From Pseudonocardia oceani (lineage in GTDB: Bacteria; Actinomycetota; Actinomycetes; Mycobacteriales; Pseudonocardiaceae): a stretch of 64,000 nt of DNA. The notes under the pieces are model-generated. The model was given only the letters and a program-made list of their open reading frames with translations, searched no databases and had not been told where the DNA came from. The stretch is taken from assembly GCF_019263585.2 (NCBI RefSeq), contig NZ_JADQDF010000001.1, positions 992,001-1,056,000 of the forward strand, read 5' to 3'. Positions 18,245 through 26,976 of the stretch are shown here, in pieces (the stretch's first letter is position 1; every line of letters begins with the position of its first letter). A program made the translations under genes and the position numbers.

Positions 18245-18933
18245 GTGCCCGTCGCCGCGGCGATCCCGATGTCGCTGGTCGTCGTCGCGGTCTCCTCCGC
18301 CGCCGCGCTGATCCCACGACCGGGCGCCGGGCAGATCCGCTGGCACATCGCCGGCATCTTCGGCCTGACGGGGCCGGTGCGGCCTTCGCCGGGGCCGCGG
18401 TCAGTACCGCCTGCTCGACCCCCGCCTGACCCTCGCCGGCCTCGCCCTGCTGATGATCGCCGCCGGGATCCGCATGCTCACCGCGACCGACACCGTCGGC
18501 GGGGACTGTCCCCCCCCCCCCCCCCCGCCCCCCCCGCGGGCGGAGTGAACTGGCGCGGCTGCCTACCCGAGTCCATCGCCGCAGGACTCACCGTCGGCTT
18601 CCTCACCGGCCTGTTCGGCGTCGGCGGCGGCTTCCTGATCATCCCCGCCTTCGTCCTGCTCCTAGGCCTACCCATGGGCTCGGCGGCGACCACCTCACTG
18701 GCCGTGATCGTGATCAACTCCACCGGCGGATTCGCCGCCCACCTCGGGCGACACCCCGATCGACCCCGCCCTCACCCTCGCCTTCGCCGGCACCGCCGTC
18801 CTCGGCCCACTGATCGCCGGCCGCGTCGCCCACCGCATCCCCACCACAAGACTGCAGCACTGGTTCGCCTACCTCGTCTTCGCCGTCGCTGCGTTCGTTC
18901 TCGTCCGAGCCGCCATCGCGGGAGCAGCGTGAC
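18245..18933 (+). pseudogene. decayed TauE/SafE-family sulfite exporter
   Basis: TauE/SafE membrane segments are readable only by changing frame. Frame one gives [21 protein letters not shown] to FGLTG (to ~18370); the next gives [14 protein letters not shown], then [25 protein letters not shown]-rich run follows, then [19 protein letters not shown], with a last shift near 18750 before [20 protein letters not shown]. The first ~40 residues, with the GGGGS motif, are missing. At least three frameshifts plus N-terminal loss point to a pseudogene, although indel errors around the C-run could explain part. Confidence 0.75.
18510..18535 (+). repeat. poly-C tract (C17-G-C8)
   Basis: Seventeen consecutive C, one G and eight more C lie inside the decayed TauE gene. 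The run would encode only proline in a membrane-protein loop. It is either a slippage hot spot that accompanied gene decay or a sequencing/assembly artefact; raw reads would decide. Confidence 0.85.
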
Positions 18934-19043
18934 GCATCGGCAGCAGCTCGACACACCGGTCGCAACGACCCGCTGTCGCCTCGAGTCGTCGTACGGCGTC
19001 TACTCACCTCTACCCGCCGGCAACCGTCAGTCGGGTCGCGGCC

Positions 19044-19895
19044 TCAGAGAAGACCGAGCGCCTCGGCGGCGACGAAACCGCCGACCAGGATGAGCATGAT
19101 CGCGAAAGCCCTGGTGAGGAGTTGCCCGGAGAGCCGGTCTGCGACTCGCTTGCCCAGGAAGCTGCCGACCACGGCGAGCACCGTGAACGGGACGACGATC
19201 CGCCAATCGAGATCCAGCGGGGAGCCCAGCCGCGACGCCATCGACGTCACCGCGTTGAGGGTGATGATCAGCAACGATGTGCCGATGGCCGCGGTCATGG
19301 GCATCCGCAGGATGATCACGAGCGCTGGGACCACCAGGAACCCGCCACCGACGCCGAGGAACCCGGTCATGAACCCGACGACGATGCCGCTCAGCACCAC
19401 CTTGACCGCGGTGACGAGGAACCGGCGGCGGGCCCTCGTCGGCCCGGCTGTGGACCGCGTTGCGGTCGCTACGGTGCCGCCACCGGACGGTTCGCAGGGC
19501 GTCGACCCATCGGCCGGCTGTGCCGGCTTCTCGGCCTCGGGTCGACTGTTGATCAACATCGCTGTGGCGGCGAGCACGGTGACCGCGGCGAAGGCCAGGA
19601 GCAGTACCTGCTGGTCGACGTTGCGGTTGAGCAGGGTTCCGAGGAAGGCGGAGGGGATGCCGAGAGCCCCGAAGATCAGGCCGGTCCGCCAGTCGATCCC
19701 CCCGCCGCGGATGCGGGCGAGGGTGCCGACGAGTGCGGTGATGCCGACGATGATGATGCTGCTGGTGGTCGCGCTCTGGGCGGTGACGCCGAGCGCGTAG
19801 ACCAGCAGCGGGACGGTCAGTACTCCGCCGCCGCCGCCGAGCGCCCCGATGACCAGGCCCATCACCAGGCCGAGCCCCGCCGCCAGGAACAGCAT
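19044..19895 (-). CDS. TauE/SafE-family sulfite/sulfonate exporter
   Basis: 283 residues from ATG 19895, which overlaps the stop of the upstream rhodanese (ATGA). It carries two TauE/SafE repeats: [29 protein letters not shown] (N-terminal, quoted in parts as [10 protein letters not shown]) and [20 protein letters not shown], with ~8 transmembrane segments and a Pro/Ser-rich cytosolic loop (~135-165). The likely role is export of sulfite or related sulfur oxyanions made by persulfide oxidation. It is intact, unlike the decayed homologue 110 bp away that converges on it. Confidence 0.88.
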   Translation of the reverse strand: MLFLAAGLGLVMGLVIGALGGGGGVLTVPLLVYALGVTAQSATTSSIIIVGITALVGTLARIRGGGIDWRTGLIFGALGIPSAFLGTLLNRNVDQQVLLLAFAAVTVLAATAMLINSRPEAEKPAQPADGSTPCEPSGGGTVATATRSTAGPTRARRRFLVTAVKVVLSGIVVGFMTGFLGVGGGFLVVPALVIILRMPMTAAIGTSLLIITLNAVTSMASRLGSPLDLDWRIVVPFTVLAVVGSFLGKRVADRLSGQLLTRAFAIMLILVGGFVAAEALGLL

Positions 19896-20236
19896 CAGCC
19901 GACCGCGCCCGGTGTGCCGTCGTCGGTGGTGACCGGGAGCCCTGCATCGGCCCAGGCCTTCATCCCGCCGGCCATGTTGCGGACGTCGACACCGGCCGCG
20001 GTGAGCGCGGCAGTCGCCTTGCCGGACCGGTTGCCCGAACGACACACCGCGATCACGACCCGGTCGCGCGGAAGGGACTCGGGCCGCAGGTCGCCCAGGG
20101 GGATGTGGACGGCGTCGGCGATGTGTCCGATCCGCCATTCCTCGGGTTCGCGGACGTCGAGGAGCAGGGCGCCGGCCGAGGCCAGGTCGTGCGCAGCTGA
20201 CGGATCGATCTCGGCGATGGGATCGGCGGTGGTCAT
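19895..20236 (-). CDS. rhodanese-like sulfurtransferase
   Basis: 113 residues from ATG 20236, in a TGATG overlap with the end of the upstream regulator remnant, with AGGA upstream. A single rhodanese domain: LLLDVREPEEWRIGHIADAVHIP and active loop VCRSGNRS with Cys65. Its translation is coupled to the TauE/SafE exporter, suggesting sulfane-sulfur handling upstream of export. The proximal TGTACGGTCAT motif at 20697 may control this operon. Confidence 0.92.
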   Translation of the reverse strand: MTTADPIAEIDPSAAHDLASAGALLLDVREPEEWRIGHIADAVHIPLGDLRPESLPRDRVVIAVCRSGNRSGKATAALTAAGVDVRNMAGGMKAWADAGLPVTTDDGTPGAVG

Positions 20237-20659
20237 CAGCGGGTGTCCTTCCAGGAGATGGTGTCGCGGGCCGGCGTGATCAGGGCGAGGTGGGGGCGCT
20301 CCGCGGGGGACCGTCCCGGGTGGGGGGCGACCTCGGCAGTGACGGAGACGCGGTCGCCCCGGACCGAGGTGTGCCGCAGCTCGACGAGTTCGCCGTTCGA
20401 GCTGCCGACGCGCTCGATCGCGAACAGCGCCACCTCGGGGTGATCCCGAGCAGCGCCTGCTGGGCGTCTCACGCAGCACGAGCAGCGCTCGGCGGACGGT
20501 GTGCCGGCTGACCCCGTAGTGGTGCGCCAGTGCCTTCTCGCCGGGGAAGTGACGGTCGAACGCCGTCACCTCCATGCGCCGGCGGAGGTCGGCGAGCAGT
20601 TGCAGCCAGAGGGATTCGCCCGCCCGCGACGGAACCACCGGGTCCTCGCTGTCGCTCAC
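20236..20659 (-). pseudogene. GntR-type regulator, frameshifted
   Basis: From GTG 20659 (GGAGG 8 bp upstream) a GntR winged helix is clear: LADLRRRMEVTAFDRHFPGEKALAHHYGVSRHTVRRAL (motifs FPGEKALAHHYGVSRHTVRR). After residue ~65 the protein-like sequence continues only in the next frame as EVALFAIERVGSSNGELVELRH, a short effector-like part ending at 20236. One frameshift near 20440 and a shorter effector domain than UTRA or FCD suggest a damaged gene. Alternatively it is an unusual small regulator with an assembly error. It heads the rhodanese-TauE operon. Confidence 0.55.
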
Positions 20660-20696
20660 CGACACACCTCCACCACATGTCGGAACCGTTGGTTGA

Positions 20697-20708
20697 ATGT
20701 ACGGTCAT
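20697..20708. promoter_or_regulatory. TGTACGG(A/T)CAT motif, copy 1
   Basis: ATGTACGGTCAT, followed by TTAG, lies 38 bp upstream of the regulator remnant start. Near-identical elements occur at 22384 and 22531 between sqr and the second MBL-rhodanese gene. It is a partial dyad (ATG...CAT). The binding protein is unknown; the adjacent GntR-type protein is a candidate. Confidence 0.6.
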
Positions 20709-20963
20709 TTAGTCCGGCGAGCAAGCGCGCAGTGAGGTGAGGCCGCCGATGCGTTGCTCGAACCCCGATCGGGGTGCTGGAATGGGCGGGTGACCGCAGC
20801 GACGTCCTCGACACGACACACGTTCTGCGTGTGCCTGTTGGCGATGGACCAGCTGTCGGTCGACGATCGTCGCTGTCGGGCGGACTCCGAGTCCCGTTGA
20901 CCCCGCGGTCCTGGAAGCCCAGGACCCGGTCACCTCGCCCGACCACCAGAAGGCTCCAGCCAC
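20709..20963. other. gene-poor stretch
   Basis: I see no convincing gene on either strand between the motif at 20697 and the small ORF at 20964. Frames here are open but have shadow-type composition and no recognisable domain. Confidence 0.5.
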
Positions 20964-21140
20964 ATGAGCACGATCGACAGCCTGTTCAGGTCCAACGCCG
21001 CGGTGCGCAGCCCCCCGGCACCGGTGACGCCTGTCGCGGAGAACGACGGCGGTACAGCGGCCGACGCTCCCTGCCGCGGTGTCCTGGATCGGATCGCCGA
21101 CGCGGTGCGCGCTGCGCACACTGCGTCGGTACCGTTCTGA
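20964..21140 (+). CDS. small hypothetical protein
   Basis: 58 residues, starting MSTIDSLFRSNAAVRSPPAP and ending AHTASVPF. AGAAGG-like sequence lies 10 bp upstream of the ATG. The N-terminal LFRSN and C-terminal helix GVLDRIADAVRAA look peptide-like rather than shadow. No domain is recognised. It converges on sqr, 28 bp away, inside the sulfur island. Confidence 0.35.
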   Translation: MSTIDSLFRSNAAVRSPPAPVTPVAENDGGTAADAPCRGVLDRIADAVRAAHTASVPF

Positions 21141-21168
21141 CCAGCCCTACCGACGACGGATCCGGCGG

Positions 21169-22362
21169 TCAGGCGACTCCCCGCAGCATTCCCTGCCAGT
21201 AGAGCGCGGGGAGTCCGTACCGCTTGAGGTACCACATGTCGCGCCGCTCCTTGATCGTGTTGATCACCGGGATCGACGGCTTCGGCTTCATGGAGTAGTC
21301 GAACTCCGCGAGCAGCATCGAGTGTCGTGACGTGGTCAGAGGGCACGACGCGTACCCCTCGTAGCGCGCGGACGGCGCCCTGCCTGCCATGACGTCGACC
21401 AGGTTCGCGACCACCACCGGGGCCTGCTTCCGGATCGCGGCACCGGTCTTGGAGTTCGGACTCGATCCGGCGTCGCCCAGCGCGAACACGTCCGGGTACC
21501 GGGTGTGCTGCATCGTGTGCTTGTCGATCTCGATGTAGCCGGCCGGACTGGCCGGGTCGGCGAGAGACGTCTTCTCCACCCAGTCCGGCGCCGACTGCGG
21601 CGGGACCATGTGCATGACGTCGTATCCGAGCGTGGCCTCGGAGTCGTTGGCGCGATCGGCGATGGTGACCTCTCGAGCGTCCGAGTTGACGCTGATCGCC
21701 TCGCTCTGCAGGTGCACCGTGATGCCGTAGCGCTTCGCCACGCCGACCAGGACGTCGGAGAACTCCTTCACCCCGAACATGCCCGGGGTGGGCAGGACGA
21801 GGTGGATGTCCATCTTGTCCAGCACGCCCTGCTCGCGCCAGTAGTCGGCGGCGAGGTAGGCGATCTTCTGCGGAGCGCCTGCGCACTTGATCGGCCCGGC
21901 CGGCATGGTGAACACCGCCGTGCCGGACCTCGTCTCGCGGATGAACTTCCACGTCGCCGGCGCGAGCTCGTAGAGGTAGTTGCTCGATACTCCGTCGCGA
22001 CCCAGCGTGTGCCCGAGTCCGGTGATCTTCTCCCAGTCCAGCTGGATGCCCGGACACATGACCAGGTACTCGTAGCCGACGTGTGAGCCGTCGTCGAGGG
22101 CGACCTCCTTCGTGTCGGGGTCGACACCGACCGCTGCGCGCTGGATCCACGTCACGCCCTTGGGCATGACCTTCGACTGGGGCTTCGCGCTGGCCTCCAC
22201 CGGTGCCCGCCCGCCGCCGACGAGCGTCCACAGGGGCTGGTAGTAGTGCGTCGACGCGGGATCGATGACGGCGACATCGGTCTGGCCCTGGCGCCGCAGT
22301 CGAGCGGCGACGGTGAGACCGGCGCTGCCTCCACCGACGATGACGATCTTGTGCCGTGCCAT
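21169..22362 (-). CDS. sqr: sulfide:quinone oxidoreductase, type II-like
   Basis: 397 residues from ATG 22362 with GAAGGGG upstream. The FAD site VIVGGGSAGLTVAARLRRQG is at the N-terminus. The redox Cys pair of SQR is visible in GPIKCAGAPQKIAYLAADYW and YASCPLTTS, matching the human/type II pattern. The second FAD motif is PDVFALGDAGSSPNSKTGAA and the C-terminus (RRDMWYLKRYGLPALYW) is amphipathic for membrane docking. It oxidises sulfide to persulfide/polysulfide with electrons to quinone. It is divergent from a CstB-type gene, the next step in the pathway. Confidence 0.92.
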   Translation of the reverse strand: MARHKIVIVGGGSAGLTVAARLRRQGQTDVAVIDPASTHYYQPLWTLVGGGRAPVEASAKPQSKVMPKGVTWIQRAAVGVDPDTKEVALDDGSHVGYEYLVMCPGIQLDWEKITGLGHTLGRDGVSSNYLYELAPATWKFIRETRSGTAVFTMPAGPIKCAGAPQKIAYLAADYWREQGVLDKMDIHLVLPTPGMFGVKEFSDVLVGVAKRYGITVHLQSEAISVNSDAREVTIADRANDSEATLGYDVMHMVPPQSAPDWVEKTSLADPASPAGYIEIDKHTMQHTRYPDVFALGDAGSSPNSKTGAAIRKQAPVVVANLVDVMAGRAPSARYEGYASCPLTTSRHSMLLAEFDYSMKPKPSIPVINTIKERRDMWYLKRYGLPALYWQGMLRGVA

Positions 22363-22383
22363 GGCCCGACCCCTTCCGGCTGA

Positions 22384-22395
22384 ATGTACGGACAT
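22384..22395. promoter_or_regulatory. TGTACGG(A/T)CAT motif, copy 2
   Basis: ATGTACGGACAT, with inner dyad ATGT-ACGG-ACAT, lies 21 bp upstream of the sqr start, in position to block or activate its promoter. Confidence 0.6.
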
Positions 22396-22530
22396 GTGAC
22401 CGTAGCGACCAACAGTTGGGATAACAAGACGGCTCATCCTCCGGTCGTCCTGCCGACCCGGCGGGTTCTGCCCGTTTGGCCGCGCCTCAGTTGACCGCAT
22501 CGTGCTGCAGGGCATACCGTCAGCGGCAAG

Positions 22531-22542
22531 TTGTACGGACAT
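22531..22542. promoter_or_regulatory. TGTACGG(A/T)CAT motif, copy 3
   Basis: TTGTACGGACAT followed by TTGAG lies 17 bp upstream of the second MBL-rhodanese start, next to its GGAGGG ribosome site. It shares 10 or more bases with copies 1 and 2. Confidence 0.6.
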
Positions 22543-22559
22543 TTGAGCGGAGGGTCCGC

Positions 22560-23915
22560 ATGCTGAACGTCGAAGTGATTGCCACTGAAGAGCTCGGAGA
22601 CCGGAGCTACCTCGCGCACGATGGCGTCGTCGCGATTGTCGTCGACCCTCAGCGCGACATCGACCGCATCGAAGCCCTGCTCGCCGAGCGCGGCCTCACC
22701 CTGGCGCTGGTCGTCGAGACCCACATCCACAACGACTACGTCACCGGTGGGCACCAGCTCGCCGCTCGCACCGGCGCCCGCTACGTGGTCAACGCCGACG
22801 ACCCCGTCACCTTCGACCGCACGGCGGTCCGCGCGGGCGACGAGCTGACCGCGGGGAACATGACCGTCCGGGTCGTCGCGACCCCCGGACACACGTTCAC
22901 CCACCTCGCCTACGTCATCAGTGCCGGTGACCCGTCCACCGCACCGGCGGTGTTCACCGGTGGATCGCTGCTCTACGGCAGTGTCGGACGCACGGACCTC
23001 GTCGATCCCGCCCATACGGACGAGCTCACCCGGGCCCAGTACCACTCGGCCCGTCATCTCGCCGCGAGCTTGCCGGGAGAGGCTGCGGTGTACCCCACGC
23101 ACGGCTTCGGCAGCTTCTGCTCCGCCGGCCCCGCGGTCGGCGGACCGAGCGGCACCATCGCCGACGAGCGGGCGCGCAATGACGCTGTGCTGGAAGCCGA
23201 CGAGGACACCTTCGTCACGCGCCTGGTCGCCGGACTGACCGCGTACCCGGCCTACTACGCCCACATGGCCCCCGCCAACCTCGCCGGACCCGGGCCGATC
23301 GACCTCTCTCCACTACCCACGCTCCAGCCCCGCGAGCTCGCAGAACGCATCGCCGCCGGCGAATGGGTCGTGGACCTGCGCGACCGGACCGCCTACGCCG
23401 CCGAGCACCTCACCGGCAGCATCGGCATCGGCCTGGGCCCGCAGTTCGCGACGTGGCTCGGCTGGGTCATCCCCTGGAACACCCCGCTCACGCTGATCGG
23501 TGAGAACACCGAACAGGTCGCCGACGCGCAGCGCCAACTCGTGCGGATCGGCATCGACCGCCCGGAGGGCCGAGCCACCGGAACCATCGACGCCCTGGCC
23601 GACGGCCGACCCACCCGCAGCTACCCCGCCGCCACCTTCGACGACCTTCGCAGCGGCCGCGACGAGGACCGCGTGATCGTCGACGTCCGCCGCGACGACG
23701 AGCACGCCGTCGCGCACATCCGCGGCGCGCTGCACATCCCCCTGCCCGAGCTCGCCGACCGGCTCGGCGAGCTGCCCGTCCGGCAGCTGTGGGTGCACTG
23801 CCAGAGCGCCTACCGCGCCTCCATCGGCGCCAGCCTGCTCGACCGCGCCGGATTCGACGTCGTCCTCATCGCCGACGAGTTCCCGCACGCCCAGGAGCTC
23901 GGCCTCACCGAGTAG
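22560..23915 (+). CDS. second CstB-type MBL-rhodanese protein
   Basis: 451 residues from ATG 22560 (GGAGGG upstream). MBL domain ~1-240 with THIHNDY and ATPGHTFTH; a Cys-less rhodanese domain (VVDLRDRTAYAAEHLTG) at ~260-345; a final rhodanese with HCQSAYRA at ~430. It is paralogous to 16731-18167 and shares the FTGG substitution (FTGGSLLYGSVGRTDL) of the expected Asp ligand. Being divergent from sqr, it likely takes persulfide made by SQR. It lacks the CstR-type operator and instead has the TGTACGGACAT motif, so it is separately controlled. Confidence 0.87.
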   Translation: MLNVEVIATEELGDRSYLAHDGVVAIVVDPQRDIDRIEALLAERGLTLALVVETHIHNDYVTGGHQLAARTGARYVVNADDPVTFDRTAVRAGDELTAGNMTVRVVATPGHTFTHLAYVISAGDPSTAPAVFTGGSLLYGSVGRTDLVDPAHTDELTRAQYHSARHLAASLPGEAAVYPTHGFGSFCSAGPAVGGPSGTIADERARNDAVLEADEDTFVTRLVAGLTAYPAYYAHMAPANLAGPGPIDLSPLPTLQPRELAERIAAGEWVVDLRDRTAYAAEHLTGSIGIGLGPQFATWLGWVIPWNTPLTLIGENTEQVADAQRQLVRIGIDRPEGRATGTIDALADGRPTRSYPAATFDDLRSGRDEDRVIVDVRRDDEHAVAHIRGALHIPLPELADRLGELPVRQLWVHCQSAYRASIGASLLDRAGFDVVLIADEFPHAQELGLTE

Positions 23916-24168
23916 GGAGCGCCTCGCTCCTCACCTCACATCGCTCCAGCGGTCGACGTGGCTCTATCGACCTCGCGCGGATCGGGAGCGTCGACCCCTG
24001 GACGCGGGGTGCGGGACTGTTCATCGAGCCCGCTACGAGCGGACCCGAGCGACGCAAGTGTCACCATCGCCTACCGGTCATGCGCATCACCACGGACCCG
24101 AGCGAGCAGAAGTCCCGCATGTCCGATTTCATGGGGTCCATGAGCCATCCCGGACCGCTGAGCCCGCC

Positions 24169-25497
24169 GTGGTGATCGAGTGGGTGCTGCTGGTCGTCGC
24201 GTTGGTCCTCGTCGCGGCCAATGCGCTGTTCGTCGCGGCCGAGTTCAGCCTGGTCACCGTCGACCGTTCCACCGTGGAGCGTGCGACCCGGGACGGCGAC
24301 CCCAGGGCCGAGGGCGTGCTGGCGGCACTGCGCTCGCTGTCGACCCAGTTGTCGGGAGCCCAGCTGGGCATCACCGTGACCAGTCTCCTCGTCGGGTTCC
24401 TCGCCGAGCCGTCGCTGGCGAGCCTGATCGGGCCCCTCCTGACCGTGGCCGGGCTCCCGGAGGCGACCGCACTCGCCGTCTCGATCACGCTGGCCCTGGT
24501 GCTCGCGACGTTCGTGCAGATGGTCTTCGGCGAACTCGTGCCGAAGAACCTCGCCATCGCGCGCCCGCTGCCCGTCGCGAGAGCGGTCGCCGGGCCGCAG
24601 CAGGCCTTCTCCCGGGTGGCCGGCCCGCTGCTGGGCTTCCTCAACGGCACCGCCAACCGGATCGTGCGACTGTTCGGGATCGAGCCGCAGGAGGAGCTCC
24701 GCTCGGCCCGTGCCCCTCAGGAACTGGAGTCGCTGGTCCGCCGGTCGGCGCAGGAGGGAATGCTGGCCGGACCCACCGCGGAGCTGGTCTCCCGCTCGCT
24801 GGCCTTCGGCGAACGCACCGCCGCCGACGTCATGACACCACGCTTCCAAGTGACGTTCCTGGCCACCACCGACACGGCCGACGCCGTGCTCGACGCCGTG
24901 GACCGCAGCGGCTACTCCCGGTTCCCGGTGCTGCGCGGTGGCGTCGACAGCGTCGTCGGGACCGTGCACGTCAAGCACGCGCTCGCCGTACCGGAGCGGG
25001 AACGGGGCACCCGCACCGTCGCCGACCTGATGGTCGACCCGCTCCCGGTACCGGGCAGTCAGGAGCTCGACCCGCTGCTGCCGCTGCTGCGCGGCCAGGG
25101 CCTGCAGATGGCCGTGGTCGTCGACGAGTACGGCGGCACCGCAGGGGTGGTCACCCTGGAGGATCTCATCGAGGAGATCGTCGGGGAGATCGCCGACGAG
25201 CACGACCCGCGCGAGGACCGCGCCTTCCGCACGGGGGACGGCGTCTGGACCCTGTCGGGGCTGTTACGGCCCGACGAGGTCGGGGAGCTCACCGAGGTGC
25301 ATCTGCCCGAGGGACCTGACTTCGACAGCCTCGGTGGTCTCGTCGTCGACCGCCTCGGCCGGGTCCCGCAGACCGGTGACGCGGTCGTCGAGGAGGTCGA
25401 CGGCCGCCGTGTCCACCTGCGTGTGGAGGCGATGGACGGCTGGCGGGTGGACCGCGTGCGCATGGTCGTGGACGAGGAGGAGCAGGCCGGTGGATGA
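24169..25497 (+). CDS. CNNM/CorC-type hemolysin-family membrane protein (full length)
   Basis: 442 residues from GTG 24169; the start is uncertain because the frame is open upstream and no clear ribosome site is seen. A DUF21 membrane domain (~1-190: ANALFVAAEFSLV, QLGITVTSLLVGFLAEPS, FGELVPKNLAIA) is followed by a CBS pair (~210-335) and a CorC/HlyC C-terminal domain (WTLSGLLRPDEVGEL to DRLGRVPQTGDAV). The family is linked to Mg/Co efflux or membrane integrity. It overlaps the next homologous gene by 8 bp. Confidence 0.9.
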   Translation: MVIEWVLLVVALVLVAANALFVAAEFSLVTVDRSTVERATRDGDPRAEGVLAALRSLSTQLSGAQLGITVTSLLVGFLAEPSLASLIGPLLTVAGLPEATALAVSITLALVLATFVQMVFGELVPKNLAIARPLPVARAVAGPQQAFSRVAGPLLGFLNGTANRIVRLFGIEPQEELRSARAPQELESLVRRSAQEGMLAGPTAELVSRSLAFGERTAADVMTPRFQVTFLATTDTADAVLDAVDRSGYSRFPVLRGGVDSVVGTVHVKHALAVPERERGTRTVADLMVDPLPVPGSQELDPLLPLLRGQGLQMAVVVDEYGGTAGVVTLEDLIEEIVGEIADEHDPREDRAFRTGDGVWTLSGLLRPDEVGELTEVHLPEGPDFDSLGGLVVDRLGRVPQTGDAVVEEVDGRRVHLRVEAMDGWRVDRVRMVVDEEEQAGG

Positions 25498-26542
25498 CGG
25501 TGCCGCGATACTCGTCGCACTGGTGCTGCTGGCGGCCAACGCGTTCTTCGTCGGAGCGGAGTTCGCCCTGATCTCCGCGCGGCGCACCCAGATCGAGCCC
25601 CGCGCGGAACGCGGTTCACGCGCCGCGACGATCACCCTGCGGGCGATGGAGAAGGTCTCGCTGAACATGGCGTGCGCGCAACTCGGCATCACGGCGTGCT
25701 CGCTGGGCCTGGGCGCGATCGGCGAACCGGCCGTGGCGCACCTGCTGGAGGTGCCGTTCGCAGCAGTCGGGCTGCCGGAGCCGCTGGTCTACCCGGTCTC
25801 GTTCACCATCGCGCTGTCGATCGTGGTGTTCCTGCACATGGTGCTGGGCGAGATGGTGCCCAAGAACATCGCCATCGCCGGGCCCGAGCGCGCCGCGCTC
25901 GTACTGGGCCCGCCACTGGCGCTCATCACCTCGGTTCTCAAGCCGGCGATCCTCCTGCTCAACGGGACGTCGAACCTGGTGCTGAAGCTGATGAAGGTGA
26001 CCCCGCGCGACGAGGTCGCGACCACGTTCACCTCCGACGAGGTGGCCGGCCTGATCGCCGAGTCGCGCCAGCAGGGACTGCTCGACGACGACGAGGAGGA
26101 CCTGCTGACCGGGGCACTGGAGTTCGAGGAGCTGACCGTGGGCTCCGTGGTCCTCCCCCGCGACGGGCTCGTCGTGATCGACGCCGACGCCACCGGTGTC
26201 CAGGTCCAGGAAGCCACGGCGGGCAGCGGGTTCTCCCGGTTCCCGGTGATCGGCCTCGACGGCGATCCGGTCGGGTACCTGCACGTCAAGGACGCCCTGC
26301 ACCGCCGCGGGGACACGAGGACGGCCGGTGAGCTCGCCCGTCCGTTGCCCGCGCTGCGCCGGGACGACCCGCTGCGGGATGCGCTGACCGTGATGCGCGA
26401 CGCCGGTGCGCACCTGGCCGCCGTCACCGGCCCCGACGGCGAGCTCGCCGGGGTGGTCGCACTGGAGGACGTGCTGGAGCGGCTGGTCGGGCACATCAGC
26501 GACGGGGCCGCCGCACCCGTGGTGCCCCGACGTGGCACGTGA
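25490..26542 (+). CDS. CNNM-type membrane protein lacking the CorC domain
   Basis: 350 residues from GTG 25490, overlapping the previous gene. DUF21 (~1-185: ANAFFVGAEFALISARR, LGEMVPKNIAIAG) and a CBS pair (~200-340) are present, but the protein stops after VVALEDVLERLVGHI, with no CorC/HlyC domain. Tandem long and short DUF21 proteins are common in actinobacteria and may form a hetero-oligomer. Confidence 0.9.
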   Translation: MDDGAAILVALVLLAANAFFVGAEFALISARRTQIEPRAERGSRAATITLRAMEKVSLNMACAQLGITACSLGLGAIGEPAVAHLLEVPFAAVGLPEPLVYPVSFTIALSIVVFLHMVLGEMVPKNIAIAGPERAALVLGPPLALITSVLKPAILLLNGTSNLVLKLMKVTPRDEVATTFTSDEVAGLIAESRQQGLLDDDEEDLLTGALEFEELTVGSVVLPRDGLVVIDADATGVQVQEATAGSGFSRFPVIGLDGDPVGYLHVKDALHRRGDTRTAGELARPLPALRRDDPLRDALTVMRDAGAHLAAVTGPDGELAGVVALEDVLERLVGHISDGAAAPVVPRRGT

Positions 26543-26559
26543 GCCCGGGCCGGTGCCCC

Positions 26560-26820
26560 TTCCTGGCCTGGATCCGCACCTCGTCGGCCCTGATCGCGGG
26601 CGAGGTGGCACTGGCCGGCCTGGTGCGGGGCTGACACTCCGATCTGCTGTGCGACGGGCCGGCGGTGCTGCTGGTGAGCCGCTGACACGGCGGCCGCCCC
26701 GGCGGGCGCACCGCCTTGGCCCGGCAGCGCACCGGGTGGACCGCGGTCGCGGCCGGAGCGGTCCTCCTGCATATCGCACCGTCGTGGCCGGGCGTCCTCG
26801 CGGGGGTCGCGCTACTGATG
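26560..26820 (+). pseudogene. remnants of two DUF202 (YidH-like) membrane genes
   Basis: The stretch from 26543 to 26976 has no intact gene. One frame reads FLAWIRTSSALIAGEVALAGLVRG then stops at 26632; FLAWIRTSLALI is the DUF202/YidH hallmark. About 75 bp on, RTALARQRTGWTAVAAGAVLLHIAPSW (26707-26790, in parts) matches the second DUF202 type with its Q-R-T motif, followed by a second hydrophobic run. Both are cut off from starts and ends. They usually occur in pairs, which supports decay of a former DUF202 pair. Confidence 0.6.
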
Positions 26821-26898
26821 AGCGCTGGCGGTGGCAGCCGTGCTCCTTCCACCCGACGGCCGAGACGAGGGCTGCCGCCCGCTGACGGACCCACGGAA

Positions 26899-26916
26899 GA
26901 TGAAGAACTCCTCATC
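26899..26916. promoter_or_regulatory. CTTCAT-type dyad upstream of the histidine kinase
   Basis: GATGAAGAACTCCTCATC is an imperfect inverted repeat, 61 bp before the chosen kinase start. It resembles the CATGAAGG/CCTTCATG elements in front of other genes of the locus and may mediate autoregulation. Confidence 0.45.
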
Positions 26917-26976
26917 GAACGGGCTTCGGGGCCGACTGCCAGGCAGGATGCGGGGACTGTGGTTCACGAGGAGCGG

